A DNA stretch of 55,177 nt from Clostridium sp. UBA1056 (GCA_002316385.1 DCDL01000058.1:1-55177); one strand, 5' to 3'. Shown: positions 15,851 to 24,954, counted from the first letter of the stretch. Numbers and translations are program-made. The notes: generated by a model not told the origin, from the letters alone.

Positions 15851-15905
15851 AAAGTTATCCCTTATTGTAAATTAGATAAATTATTTTACAATAAGGGATA
15901 ACTTT
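15851..15905. terminator. Long perfect hairpin (21-bp stem)
   Basis: Bases 15851-15871 pair with 15885-15905 around a 13-base loop; TTTTT overlaps the 3' arm on the plus strand. Such a long perfect stem is a strong bidirectional terminator or a protected repeat. It lies between the desulfidase promoter and the par relic. Confidence 0.65.
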
Positions 15906-15976
15906 TTATGTAAAGGTATTTTACGCTTAATATCAATAAAATAAAAAAGATAATATATTAATCTTGCTAAAATAAT

Positions 15977-16160
15977 ACAAATAATAAGATAGAGAATGTA
16001 CAAAAGAAATAACAGAATATGTTACAAATATCATTACAAATAACAACACAAATATTGACTCAAAAAATGTTTCAAATCATGTAATAAAAATGCTACAAAT
16101 AAAACTTTTCAATGGCTTTGATTAAACTTCAAAGCCATTTTTCATATAAAGTGATTAAAA
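15977..16160 (+). pseudogene. Relic of a second par operon: RHH-gene linker joined to operon terminator
   Basis: Bases 15977-16015 match the RHH gene at 12496-12534 in 32 of 39 positions. They are followed by an ACAAAT array (VTNIITNNNTNID in frame). Then a near-exact copy (16098-16160) of the par operon's end follows, including IKLFNGFD, its stop and its terminator hairpin (14054-14116). Everything between, the RHH domain and both ART/partner genes, has been deleted. The remainder of 15683-16304 holds only the hairpin above and no gene. Confidence 0.8.
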
Positions 16161-16304
16161 GTTGGACATCCCTTAGTTTAGTAGCACTTAACCCTACTGA
16201 AGAGGTTAAGGAACAGTTATTTAATTTTAAAATGCTTAGCATTTTAGAATGAGACATCACATATATTATTTAGCTGAATAGTTACTTATTGCTTATGTAA
16301 AATA

Positions 16305-18689
16305 CTAGTATCTTTTTTCTCCGATCTTCTTTACTGTTCCTGTAATTAAAGTTATCAGTGGCCAAGATAATGCTACTAGAAATAATGCTACAAATATAAA
16401 TACACCACTTACAGGAGTAAATATGAATATCTTTCTTGCTGAAGGAATTATAAAACTTATTATGAAAACACCAATCATACTTAACACTAGAGCTAGTTTC
16501 CAAATGCTTAAAGGATAAGCTACTCTAGCTAATACTACAAGACCTATTCCACCTGCAACTATTACAGATAATGTTCTACATTCCTCTAATGAAAGGCCTG
16601 CAGTATATGCAAGAATAAATATGGTTACTGTACTCAATGCTATTACCACTCCATTAGGAATGGAAACTTGTAATATCCTCTTTAGAAATCCTTTTTCTAC
16701 TCTATCCTTATTAGGTCCTAATGCTAAAAAGAAAGAAGGAATTCCTATTGAAATAGATCCTATAAGAGTTAGTTGTATTGGCATTATAGGGTAAGGCAGA
16801 AGTGCTATTGCAAATATAGTAGATAGGATTATAAAATTCATTGCCTTAGTTAAATACAACTCTGATACTTTTTCAATGTTATTTATCATCTTTCTTCCCT
16901 CTGATACTATTTCAGGCAAAGCACTAAAGTTAGAATCAAGCAAAACTAATTGAGCTACTGCCTTTGTTGCATCACTACCTGATGCCATAGCTATACCACA
17001 ATCTGACTCCTTTAATGCTAATACATCATTAACTCCATCTCCAGTCATTGCAACTGTGTGCCCCTTTGACTGAAGAGCTTTAACTAATTCTCTCTTCTGA
17101 TGAGGAGTAACCCTTCCGAATACAGTATTCTCCTCAACCATCTTCTCTAACGCCTCTTTGGCCTCTGGCAAAGTTCTAGCATCAACATAATTTTTAGCTC
17201 CTAAGACTCCAGCCCTCTCTGATACTGCAGCAACTGTAACTGGATTATCCCCAGAAATTATCTTTAAAGCAACTCCTTCTTTTCTAAAATATTCTAATGT
17301 TTTTGGAGCTTCTTCTCTAATTATATCCTCTATTAATATAAGAGCTCCTTTCTCAATATTATTAGGTAATTTTTCACTTAATTCTTCTTCATTAAAATTA
17401 GCTAATAATAATACTCTTCTTCCCTTCACTGCTTCTTTCTCAACCTGTTCTCTTATATCCTCATATGCATCTCCTAAAATCATTTCTGGAGCCCCTAATA
17501 CCCAATTCCCTTTATATTCAATGGTTATTCCACTCCATTTTCTAGCTGATGAAAAAGGTACCTTTTTTAATATATTTAAGTTTGATGAAGTACTATACCT
17601 TTCTAAAATTGCATGTTGAGTTGGATTCGTGTGAGGAAATGCATGAACTACAGCTGATAATATATCGTCTATATCTTTTTTGTCTCTTTCGCCTAGGACC
17701 ACAACATCAATTAACTTTAAAGCTCCCTCTGTTAAAGTCCCTGTTTTATCCAAACAGAGCACATCAACTCTAGCTAAAATCTCTGTAGCTGGCAGTTCTT
17801 GAACAAGAGTTTTCCACTTGGATAATCTAACTACACCTACAACAAAAGTTAAGCTTGTTAATAAGACCATTCCTTCTGGAACCATTCCAATTATTCCAGC
17901 TGTAGTCCCTATTACTGCTTCCTGCCAACTTCTCTCACTAAAAAGAATTTGAGTTGTTACCAATAGCCCTCCTATTGGGATTATTAACCACATTATTATC
18001 TTTAATATTTTATTTGTGGCTCCTTGAAGCTCTGAATTAATTAATTTAAACTTTCTTGCCTCATCTGCAAGTTTTGTGGCATATGTATTAGCTCCTACAT
18101 TGATTACTTTGGCATAGCCCTCTCCTGCCACTATAAAGCTTCCTGATAGAAGATTAGTATTTTCTTTTTTTCCAACAGAATCTGCTTCTCCAGTTAATAG
18201 TGATTCATCTACTTCAAATTCACTATCTTTAAGAACTACTCCGTCTGCTATTATTTGATCTCCTGGAGTTAAAATCATTACATCATCTAAAACTAGCTCT
18301 TCTACATATATCTCCTTATCCTCTCCATCTCTAATAACCTTAACCTTAGACATATTAAGTACAGAGAGCTTTTCTAGTGTGGCCTTAGCCCTAAGTTCTT
18401 GTATTATTCCTAATAAAGTATTACTTAGTATAACCCCTGCAAAAAGTGCATTTTTAGGAGAACCTGCAGTTATTACAATTACCGCCAGCACTGCATTTAT
18501 AGCATTAAAAAGAGTAAATAAGTTTGCCTTTATTATTTGTCCTATTGTCCTTGAGGGTGCTTTAGGAAGTATATTTACCTGTCCTTTTTTAATTCTTTCC
18601 TGCACTTCTTCTTCGGTTAGACCTACAACTTTTGACTCTACTTTTTCATTATCAACTACTTCATCCTGAGTTTCTAAATTTCTATCCAT
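16305..18689 (-). CDS. CtpE-like cation-transporting P-type ATPase
   Basis: A 794-residue P-type ATPase. It has the actuator loop ESLLTGE (about 162-168), the transmembrane motif MVPEGMVLLTSLTF (about 269-282), the phosphorylation site CLDKTGTLTE with Asp314, and the hinge MTGDGVNDVLALKESDCG. Ten hydrophobic segments are expected. The PEGMVLLTS motif and overall order match the CtpE group, whose mycobacterial member moves Ca2+, rather than heavy-metal ATPases; there is no N-terminal CxxC. I start at ATG 18687-18689, preceded by AAGGAG. An open TTG start 60 bases earlier lies inside a dispersed repeat. Ion specificity is inferred. Confidence 0.9.
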   Translation of the reverse strand: MDRNLETQDEVVDNEKVESKVVGLTEEEVQERIKKGQVNILPKAPSRTIGQIIKANLFTLFNAINAVLAVIVITAGSPKNALFAGVILSNTLLGIIQELRAKATLEKLSVLNMSKVKVIRDGEDKEIYVEELVLDDVMILTPGDQIIADGVVLKDSEFEVDESLLTGEADSVGKKENTNLLSGSFIVAGEGYAKVINVGANTYATKLADEARKFKLINSELQGATNKILKIIMWLIIPIGGLLVTTQILFSERSWQEAVIGTTAGIIGMVPEGMVLLTSLTFVVGVVRLSKWKTLVQELPATEILARVDVLCLDKTGTLTEGALKLIDVVVLGERDKKDIDDILSAVVHAFPHTNPTQHAILERYSTSSNLNILKKVPFSSARKWSGITIEYKGNWVLGAPEMILGDAYEDIREQVEKEAVKGRRVLLLANFNEEELSEKLPNNIEKGALILIEDIIREEAPKTLEYFRKEGVALKIISGDNPVTVAAVSERAGVLGAKNYVDARTLPEAKEALEKMVEENTVFGRVTPHQKRELVKALQSKGHTVAMTGDGVNDVLALKESDCGIAMASGSDATKAVAQLVLLDSNFSALPEIVSEGRKMINNIEKVSELYLTKAMNFIILSTIFAIALLPYPIMPIQLTLIGSISIGIPSFFLALGPNKDRVEKGFLKRILQVSIPNGVVIALSTVTIFILAYTAGLSLEECRTLSVIVAGGIGLVVLARVAYPLSIWKLALVLSMIGVFIISFIIPSARKIFIFTPVSGVFIFVALFLVALSWPLITLITGTVKKIGEKRY

Positions 18690-18727
18690 ATATCTATTTA
18701 ACTCCTTATTATAAAAATCTAAAATTA

Positions 18728-18794
18728 GGCATCTGAAAATAAATAACAAGTCAAATATACGAGCATTCTGACTTATTTATTTTTTGAATATGCC
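18728..18794 (-). repeat. 67-bp palindromic dispersed repeat, copy 1 (inverted)
   Basis: Bounded by GGCAT and ATGCC with interior AAATAAATAAG/CTTATTATTTATTT arms. The reverse complement matches 27297-27363 almost throughout. It lies directly before the P-type ATPase gene and could contribute promoter or RNA-structure elements. Bases 18795-19052 contain no gene; CAGTTACTCATATTAA near 18823 recurs at about 42957. Confidence 0.8.
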
Positions 18795-19052
18795 TTAATA
18801 TAACTATTCAGCTAATCATCAGTTACTCATATTAATCGTAAAATATATAGTTTTATTATATACAATAAAAACAAAGATACACTATGAACTAAAGTAGAAC
18901 ATGAATTTTATGATATATATTGTAAAGTATTGAAGAAAAATTACCCAATATATGTAATACATATTAGTATCTGGTGGATAAGTGGTATAAAATATAAATA
19001 TGCACTTGTATAAAAGGCAGATAATTATTATTTAATTGTGTGAGGTGGAAAA

Positions 19053-19622
19053 ATGCAGTCAGTAGATTTTATGAGTATTAGTAGAGAAACCCAGAGAATT
19101 GTAATCCATCCAACGAGAGAAGAGGATTTTGTAGCAATTAGAGACGGTCTAAAGGGGCAGAAAGTACAGCAAAACAAATATGATGATGAAGAACTCGAAC
19201 TTGCAGATATTTATACAGAAACTTTTTGCAAAAACAATGTAGATACATTAATACAGTATGCAAAAGGTGATAAAGCATATTTGTTTCGTACTTTTAAGAA
19301 AGAGGATGGTAGCTATATCGGCGGTGTTATTATAAAAACTATTTTGCGGAAGAATTTTCAGTGGGCAGAGGTTGGGTATTGGCTATTAAATCAGTATTGG
19401 GGTAATGGCTATGGAAGTGAGATGTTAAAGTTAGCAATTGATATAGCTTTTAAGGAACTTGGCTTTCATAGAATAGAGGCACATATAAATTTGGATAATA
19501 TAGCTTCTCAAAAGACAGCAGAAGCAGCTGGAGTGAAGCTTGAGTGTATCCGAAAAGGATTTATCTTTGAATCTGATACATGGACAGACAACATGGTTTA
19601 TGTCATAAATAATACAGATTGA
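19053..19622 (+). CDS. RimJ/RimL-type GNAT acetyltransferase
   Basis: A 189-residue GNAT protein of the ribosomal-protein acetyltransferase branch: WAEVGYWLLNQYWGNGYGSEMLKLAIDIAF is the strand 4/motif A region with the acetyl-CoA loop, then LGFHRIEAHINLDNIASQKTAEAAG. The first 30 residues (ETQRIVIHPTREEDF) fit the family. Its ribosome site is GAGGTGG. A single gene. Substrates of this branch include protein N-termini and antibiotics; this one is unassigned. Confidence 0.88.
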   Translation: MQSVDFMSISRETQRIVIHPTREEDFVAIRDGLKGQKVQQNKYDDEELELADIYTETFCKNNVDTLIQYAKGDKAYLFRTFKKEDGSYIGGVIIKTILRKNFQWAEVGYWLLNQYWGNGYGSEMLKLAIDIAFKELGFHRIEAHINLDNIASQKTAEAAGVKLECIRKGFIFESDTWTDNMVYVINNTD

Positions 19623-19716
19623 TTAGTATTATAAGTATACTAAATTCAACGAATGTTTTTGTAACAAGCAGCATATAGAATAAAGAAATAAACAAATATT
19701 CTAGAGGTGTTACATT

Positions 19717-20805
19717 TTGATATTTAAAAAAAAGTGGTGTATATTAACTTTTAAAAGTATTCACATTAAATATGTATTACTAAGTTTAATTGTCTTTACT
19801 GCTTCTATATTACTTATTTTTAACAAAGTAAGTAATAGGACATCAACAAGCAGATCTTCTTATAGTAATGGCGAATGGATAGTTGTAACTGTTACTAAGC
19901 CCGATAGTAAAAGTGAGTTATGGATGATAGATACTAAAGATCAAAGGAAACAAAAGTTAGTAAGTGATAGATATCCAATGATAAAAGGTAAAGTTAATGC
20001 TGCTGGAGATATTTTAATTTATTCTGATGCTATTGGGAACAACCCATGGGATATATTTAAACTTAATATACCTGATAATGAAACTTATCAGGTTACTGAT
20101 GACCCTTTAGGCCAATTTAATTTGCATTTCGGTGACGAAGAAGGAAACATAATACTTGCAAAGAGCGGAGGTAAAACTTCTCCTGTTCCTCAGATATCAA
20201 TAGTGGATATAAATGGTAAAAATGGAAGGAGTATTGAATTAGATCCTGATGTTGCTGTGCAAGATTTTGATGTGCGTGACAATAAAATAATTGCATTAAC
20301 ATTTTCTTTTGAAGAATTTATAAAAACGAAATTTAAAGAACAAAATAATTCTGAAAAAATCAACTACTCTATTATAGAAATGGATATGGAGGGGAGCAAT
20401 AAAAAAGTTATATCTGAGATAAAGGCTGTAAGTGTAGACTCAATCTCATTTTCGAAATCAAAAGATTTTATCATACTAGGTGGAGCGGGACTACATGATA
20501 ATGAAAAAGGATTCTATAAGTTAGATATAAATAAAAATAAGATAGAGAACTTATTAACTGAAGAACAGGTCAAAAAAACCAATGAAGTCTCTCAAATTTC
20601 TCAACCTTTTATCGCAGCTCTTAGTTCTGATGAAAAAAATATCTACTTTGCTGCTATTCCTACTGGAACAAGTGAAAAAAACATTTCAGGAATAACAGTT
20701 TATCCAAATGCTTTGTATTGTTATAACTTTGATAAAATGAAAATAAGCAAAGTTTTTGAAATTCCAAGTTCATTTATTCCTTCAATATCTTTTACCTATA
20801 AATAA
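19717..20805 (+). CDS. Membrane-anchored TolB-like beta-propeller protein
   Basis: A 362-residue protein starting at TTG 19717 with an AGAGGTG site. One membrane anchor (about residues 17-36, VLLSLIVFTASILLIF) is followed by an extracytoplasmic domain with repeated propeller blades. The blades have typical strand patterns: ELWMIDTKDQRKQKLVSD, DIFKLNIPDNETYQVTDD, QISIVDINGKNGRSIELD. TolB/DPP-type blades usually bind peptides or partner proteins. No catalytic domain is attached. Function unknown. Confidence 0.75.
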   Translation: MIFKKKWCILTFKSIHIKYVLLSLIVFTASILLIFNKVSNRTSTSRSSYSNGEWIVVTVTKPDSKSELWMIDTKDQRKQKLVSDRYPMIKGKVNAAGDILIYSDAIGNNPWDIFKLNIPDNETYQVTDDPLGQFNLHFGDEEGNIILAKSGGKTSPVPQISIVDINGKNGRSIELDPDVAVQDFDVRDNKIIALTFSFEEFIKTKFKEQNNSEKINYSIIEMDMEGSNKKVISEIKAVSVDSISFSKSKDFIILGGAGLHDNEKGFYKLDINKNKIENLLTEEQVKKTNEVSQISQPFIAALSSDEKNIYFAAIPTGTSEKNISGITVYPNALYCYNFDKMKISKVFEIPSSFIPSISFTYK

Positions 20806-20862
20806 ATTGATAATTTCATAATTTTTATCATGTAAAGTCTTTTCCCTTTAAAGTTAATACAA

Positions 20863-20998
20863 TTAATTATTAACAGTATATAAACTATAGAAATAACCTT
20901 TAGCACTCATTAGTTCCTCAAATGTACCATACTCTGTGATTTCTCCATAACTTAGAGCAATAATATAATCATAGTATATAGCTATGATATGTATACTC
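20863..20998 (-). pseudogene. C-terminal remnant of an ABC exporter
   Basis: Minus-strand codons without a start read YYDYIIALSYGEITEYGTFE then ELMSAKGYFYSLY and stop at 20863. This is the region after the H-loop of fused multidrug ABC exporters (I-x-L-x-x-G-x-I-x-E-x-G-T-x-E-E-L). The rest of the gene is absent. Otherwise 20806-21202 holds only the busR control region. Confidence 0.75.
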
Positions 20999-21110
20999 GA
21001 TTACCATAAGTAAGTTATGTTTAAATTAAATTGTGTTATAATTTAAATAGCCCTACACCAATTTTTATTTATAGATATTGACGTTTAGGAGTAATCCAGT
21101 ACAAGCATTT

Positions 21111-21162
21111 AAATTTCCAGTAATCTTTTTATATTTGTAGTAGATTTTAATACTGGAAATTT
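21111..21162 (+). promoter_or_regulatory. Inverted repeat upstream of busR
   Basis: AAATTTCCAGTA (21111-21122) is perfectly repeated in inverted orientation at 21151-21162, extending to 14 bp with flanking bases, 40 bp before the busR start. A TATAAT lies at 21037-21042. The repeat may be an operator, but it does not resemble the one at the opuC promoter. Confidence 0.45.
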
Positions 21163-21202
21163 AATTAAAACTAACTGAAAAATATATTATAGGAGAATTG
21201 CT

Positions 21203-21829
21203 ATGGAAAATAAAATTAAAATAACAAGTCCCAGGTATCAACAAATAGCTGCAGATGTTGCAGCAAAAATCGCTGACGGTCATTATAAAGTTGGTGATAA
21301 GATTTATGCAAGGTCTTCTCTTGCAAGTCAATATGGTGTTTCATCTGAAACAGCAAGACGAGCTATTTGTGTATTATCCGATTTAAATATTGTGGATACT
21401 TCAAAGGGAAGTGGAGTTACTATAACGTCCTATGAAAATGCCATTAAATTTATTAAACAATATAATGACATTACAACTATAAATAATCTAAAGGAAGATA
21501 TTATTGATAGTGTTGAGAGACAAAAAAAAGAAATTAAATTTCTTTATGGGCGTCTTTCTGACCTAATTGATAAAACTGATAGATTTCGCTCTGTAAATCC
21601 ATTTATTCCATTTCAAATAGAAATAACATCTGCTACACCTTATATTAACAAATCGGTATCAGATATAAACTTTTGGCATAACACATCAGCAACAATAATT
21701 GCGATAGGAAGAAACGATTCTTTACTCATGTCTCCTGGCCCATACGCGACCTTTCAAGAAAATGATATATTTTATTTTATTGGAGATGAAAATTGTATTG
21801 ATCGTGTTAAAAAATATATATATCCATAA
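21203..21829 (+). CDS. busR: BusR-like c-di-AMP-responsive repressor (GntR wHTH + RCK_C)
   Basis: A 208-residue protein. Residues 5-75 are a GntR-type winged helix (RYQQIAADVAAKIADGHYKVGD...SSETARRAICVLSDL), residues 85-120 a helical coiled-coil segment, and 122-207 an RCK_C/TrkA_C domain (FQIEITSATPYINKSVSDINFW, ENDIFYFIGDENCIDRVKKYI). This architecture is that of BusR, which represses osmolyte ABC transporters when the RCK_C domain binds c-di-AMP. It lies just upstream of an OpuC-type transporter whose promoter has a large inverted repeat. The ribosome site is AGGAGA. Confidence 0.88.
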   Translation: MENKIKITSPRYQQIAADVAAKIADGHYKVGDKIYARSSLASQYGVSSETARRAICVLSDLNIVDTSKGSGVTITSYENAIKFIKQYNDITTINNLKEDIIDSVERQKKEIKFLYGRLSDLIDKTDRFRSVNPFIPFQIEITSATPYINKSVSDINFWHNTSATIIAIGRNDSLLMSPGPYATFQENDIFYFIGDENCIDRVKKYIYP

Positions 21830-21864
21830 ATAAACTTACTTTATATAAATTAATACAATTTAAC

Positions 21865-21937
21865 AGACTATCTCAAATAATTAATTAGTCTTTATCAGAA
21901 TGTTGAATGAAGATTTGATAATTATTTAAGATAGTCT
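21865..21937 (+). terminator. Terminator-like long hairpin after busR
   Basis: A 19-bp stem with one mismatch (21865-21883 with 21919-21937) encloses 35 bases and is followed by ATTTGTC. It separates busR from the transporter genes. Confidence 0.6.
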
Positions 21938-21949
21938 ATTTGTCATGCT

Positions 21950-22110
21950 TATCCGATGACTAGCTGCTCTAATACTCACATCTTCTTCAAAGTGTGAGTA
22001 AAGAGCAGCTACGACCCTGGATAACGACTTCTAAGCTTCAGTGGGAAAAAACTCCTATGAAGTAAAGAATTCTGTTTATCCGATGACTAGCCGCTCTAAT
22101 ACTCCAATCT
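21950..22110. repeat. Duplicated palindromic element (TTATCCGATGACTAGC)
   Basis: TTATCCGATGACTAG(C)YGCTCTAATACTC occurs at about 21950-21978 and again at about 22075-22102. The first copy folds back on TGTGAGTAAAGAGCAGCTA...GGATAA to make a large hairpin. AAGCTTCAGTGGG...ACTCCTATGAAG between the copies is a second hairpin. The core GACTA-CCG-TCTAATACTC recurs at 55122-55143. This resembles the structured end of a lost insertion element, possibly the IS200/IS605 group, but I cannot confirm that. Confidence 0.5.
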
Positions 22111-22140
22111 TCTTCAAAAAATTCTGTTTATATTTGGAAT

Positions 22141-22184
22141 TTGACAAAGTAACAACTTAATGATAGTATTGAGTTGTTACTTTG
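22141..22184 (+). promoter_or_regulatory. opuC promoter overlaid by a 17-bp inverted repeat (probable BusR operator)
   Basis: A consensus -35 TTGACA (22141-22146), 17-base spacer and TAGTAT (22164-22169). CAAAGTAACAACTTAAT (22145-22161) is inversely repeated at 22168-22184 with one mismatch and a 6-base centre. The repeat thus covers the -35 to +10 region, so a bound dimer or tetramer would block RNA polymerase. With busR next door, BusR is the obvious ligand. Confidence 0.7.
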
Positions 22185-22199
22185 AAAGGAGGATTTATA

Positions 22200-23324
22200 T
22201 TGATAAAATTCGAAAAAGTTTCAAAAAAATTTAAAAATGCTACTGTCCTTTCAGATGTTACTTTTGAGATTGAAGAAGGACAATTAGTAGCCATTATAGG
22301 TGAAAGTGGTTGCGGAAAAACAACTACACTTAAAATGATTAATAGGCTTATAAAACCAACATCAGGTAAAATTTACATTAATGGTGAAGATATTAGTATG
22401 AAAAATGTAATAGATCTTCGAAGAAACATTGGTTATGTTATTCAACAGACAGGTCTATTTCCACATATGACCATAAGAGAAAATATTGAACTAATTCCTA
22501 AAGTTCAAAACAAAAGTACTGAAGATATAACTCAAAGAACTTATGATTTAATGGATATGGTAGGTCTTGACTGCAATAAATTTCTTGATAGGTACCCAAC
22601 AGAACTTAGTGGTGGTCAACAACAAAGAGTAGGTGTTGCAAGAGCATTCGCTACAAATCCAGATATAATATTAATGGACGAACCATTTTCAGCTTTAGAC
22701 CCAATTACTCGTTCAAGTTTACAAGATGAACTTGTTAGCTTGCAATCAAAGTTAAAAAAGACAATTGTGTTTGTAACTCATGATATGGACGAGGCTGTAA
22801 GAATATCTGATAAAATATGTATAATGGATAAAGGTGAGATTATTCAATATGACACTCCTGAAAATATACTAAAGAATCCTGTGAACGATTTTGTTTCAGA
22901 GTTTGTTGGTAAAAAAAGAATATGGGCATCTCCTGAATTTATTAAAGCTGAAGATATTATGATAGAAAATCCTATAACTTGTTCTGAGGACCTATCAATA
23001 TTTAAATGCATAGAAAAGATGCGTTCATATAAAGTTGACAGTTTAATGGTTATTGATAACAAATCTAAAAAACTACGAGGTATTGTAAAGGGAAAACAAA
23101 TACGATTAATCGATGATAAGTCAATTAAGGTTAGTTCTATTCTTGAGGATAATTATACTTATGTTTCCCCTGATGATACTATAATCGATGTTTTAAAAAG
23201 CGTAAATGAAAATAGCATTTCAACAATCCCCGTTTTAAATGATAACGGTAGTCTTATTGGATTAATCACAGAAAGTAGTCTTGTTACAACGCTTAGCCAG
23301 CAATATATAGAAGAGGAGGCGTAG
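22200..23324 (+). CDS. opuCA: OpuC-type osmoprotectant ABC transporter ATPase with CBS pair
   Basis: A 374-residue quaternary-amine ABC ATPase: Walker A GESGCGKTT, signature LSGGQQQRVGVARA, Walker B IILMDEPFSALD, H-loop VTHD. The C-terminus (about 250-365) has two CBS domains (EDIMIENPITCSEDLSIF; VSSILEDNYTYVSPDDTIID), which in OpuA/OpuC sense ionic strength or c-di-AMP. I start at TTG 22200, seven bases after AAAGGAGG. An upstream in-frame TTG overlaps that ribosome site and the operator. Four bases separate it from the permease gene. Confidence 0.92.
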   Translation: MIKFEKVSKKFKNATVLSDVTFEIEEGQLVAIIGESGCGKTTTLKMINRLIKPTSGKIYINGEDISMKNVIDLRRNIGYVIQQTGLFPHMTIRENIELIPKVQNKSTEDITQRTYDLMDMVGLDCNKFLDRYPTELSGGQQQRVGVARAFATNPDIILMDEPFSALDPITRSSLQDELVSLQSKLKKTIVFVTHDMDEAVRISDKICIMDKGEIIQYDTPENILKNPVNDFVSEFVGKKRIWASPEFIKAEDIMIENPITCSEDLSIFKCIEKMRSYKVDSLMVIDNKSKKLRGIVKGKQIRLIDDKSIKVSSILEDNYTYVSPDDTIIDVLKSVNENSISTIPVLNDNGSLIGLITESSLVTTLSQQYIEEEA

Positions 23325-23328
23325 TAAT

Positions 23329-24900
23329 ATGAATATTTTTGAATACTTTTTGCAAAACAAAACTCAAATTATCTCATTATTGATTGAACATATCGAACTT
23401 ACTGCAATTTCAGTTGGCCTAGCCATTTTAATCGGTGTTCCCTTAGGAATTCTTATTTCTTATGTGAAAAAGTTAAATAAACCTATTCTTGGAATGACAA
23501 ATATTATTCAAGCTATTCCTACCATGGCTTTATTAGGACTTTTTATACCACTTTTAGGTATAGGAACTCTTCCAGCAGTTACAACTGTAGTTCTATATTC
23601 TTTATTACCTATAATTAAAAACACATATACTGGAATTTCTAACATTAATCCACAGACCATTGAAGCAGCAAAAGGAATTGGGTTAACCAAATTTCAAATA
23701 CTAACAAAAATTCAAATTCCACTAGCACTACCTATTATAATGGCTGGAGTTCGTATTTCTGCTGTTACTGCTGTAGGATTAATGACAATTGCTGCCTTTA
23801 TAGGTGCAGGTGGTTTAGGCTATCTTGTGTTCTCAGGAATAAGAACTGTAAATAATAATCAAATCCTAGCCGGTGCAATCCCAGCTTGTTTACTTGCTTT
23901 AGTTGTAGACTTTTTAGCTGGTACTGTTGAAAAACTAGTAACTCCTATAAGTTTGCAAGAAGTTAAATCTACTACTAAAAAAGATTTGATTAAAACTCGT
24001 AAATTTCAAAAAAGATTATTAGTAATTTCAAGTATTTTTATTATTTTAGTATTTGTATTTTCTTCAATTACCAAAGTTAATACTAACTCAAAATCTATTA
24101 CTATAGGAAGTAAAGATTATAGTGAACAAATTATATTAGGTCACATGGTTGCTGATTTAATAGAAGAAAACACTGATATTTCAGTAAATCGTAAAGTAAA
24201 TCTTGGTGGAACTCAAGTATGCTTTTCTGCTTTGAAATCTGGTGATATAGATTTATACATTGAATATAGTGGGACAGCTTATGGAGATACTTTAGGCTAT
24301 AAACCTATAAGTGATGTGGAAAAAGTCTATGACACTGTGAAAAATGATTTCAAAGAAAAATATGATATTGAAGTTTTAAACCAAATGGGATTCAACAATA
24401 CCTATACTCTAGCTGTTAAAGAAGAAACAGCTAAGAAATATAATTTAGAAAGCATCAGTGATCTCTCACGTGTTGCAAGTAATTTAAAGTCTGGAACTAC
24501 TCTTGAATTTTTAAATCGTGATGATGGACTTCCTGGATTAACTAAAGAATATAATTTTACATTTAATGATTCCATAGGACTTGATGGTTCCTCTCGATAT
24601 ACTGCTCTTGTCAATGACAAAGTAGATGTAATAGATGCCTTTGCAACAGATGGTTTATTGAAAAAGTTTGAATTAAAAACATTAAAGGACGATAAAAATT
24701 TTTTTCCACCTTATTATGCAATGCCTATAGTTAGAGGTGAAACTGTTGAAGAATTTCCAGAAATAGTTCCTATATTAGAAGAACTATCAACTGTTCTTAA
24801 TGATACTGTTATGATGGAGCTTAATTATAAGGTTGACGAATTACAAATTGACCCTGCTGATGTAGCACGTGAATTCTTAGAGGAGCAGGGACTAATATAA
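23329..24900 (+). CDS. Fused permease/substrate-binding protein of OpuC-type transporter
   Basis: A 523-residue fusion. Residues 1-210 are a binding-protein-dependent permease with about six helices and the EAA loop (EAAKGIGLTKFQILTKIQIPLALP). A hydrophobic segment at 228-246 leads to an OpuAC-type binding domain (about 255-520: IGSKDYSEQIILGHMVADLIE, NLGGTQVCFSALKSGDIDLYIEYSGTA, PPYYAMPIVR). Related fusions carry glycine betaine, choline or, in EgtU, ergothioneine. BusR linkage favours an osmoprotectant. Forms one transport unit with the ATPase. Confidence 0.9.
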   Translation: MNIFEYFLQNKTQIISLLIEHIELTAISVGLAILIGVPLGILISYVKKLNKPILGMTNIIQAIPTMALLGLFIPLLGIGTLPAVTTVVLYSLLPIIKNTYTGISNINPQTIEAAKGIGLTKFQILTKIQIPLALPIIMAGVRISAVTAVGLMTIAAFIGAGGLGYLVFSGIRTVNNNQILAGAIPACLLALVVDFLAGTVEKLVTPISLQEVKSTTKKDLIKTRKFQKRLLVISSIFIILVFVFSSITKVNTNSKSITIGSKDYSEQIILGHMVADLIEENTDISVNRKVNLGGTQVCFSALKSGDIDLYIEYSGTAYGDTLGYKPISDVEKVYDTVKNDFKEKYDIEVLNQMGFNNTYTLAVKEETAKKYNLESISDLSRVASNLKSGTTLEFLNRDDGLPGLTKEYNFTFNDSIGLDGSSRYTALVNDKVDVIDAFATDGLLKKFELKTLKDDKNFFPPYYAMPIVRGETVEEFPEIVPILEELSTVLNDTVMMELNYKVDELQIDPADVAREFLEEQGLI

Positions 24901-24954
24901 ATAAAAAATGTAACCTCTGTCAAGAAAACTAAAAAAGAGTGCCTTAAATTAGAA

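Noticed and set aside
15977..16100. ACAAAT arrays considered as a CRISPR array
   Set aside because: Units are only about 6-9 bases with irregular short spacing and no spacers; they match the coding linker of the RHH gene.
18690..18749. Upstream TTG start for the P-type ATPase
   Set aside because: It lies in the 67-bp dispersed repeat; AAGGAG precedes the ATG at 18689 instead.
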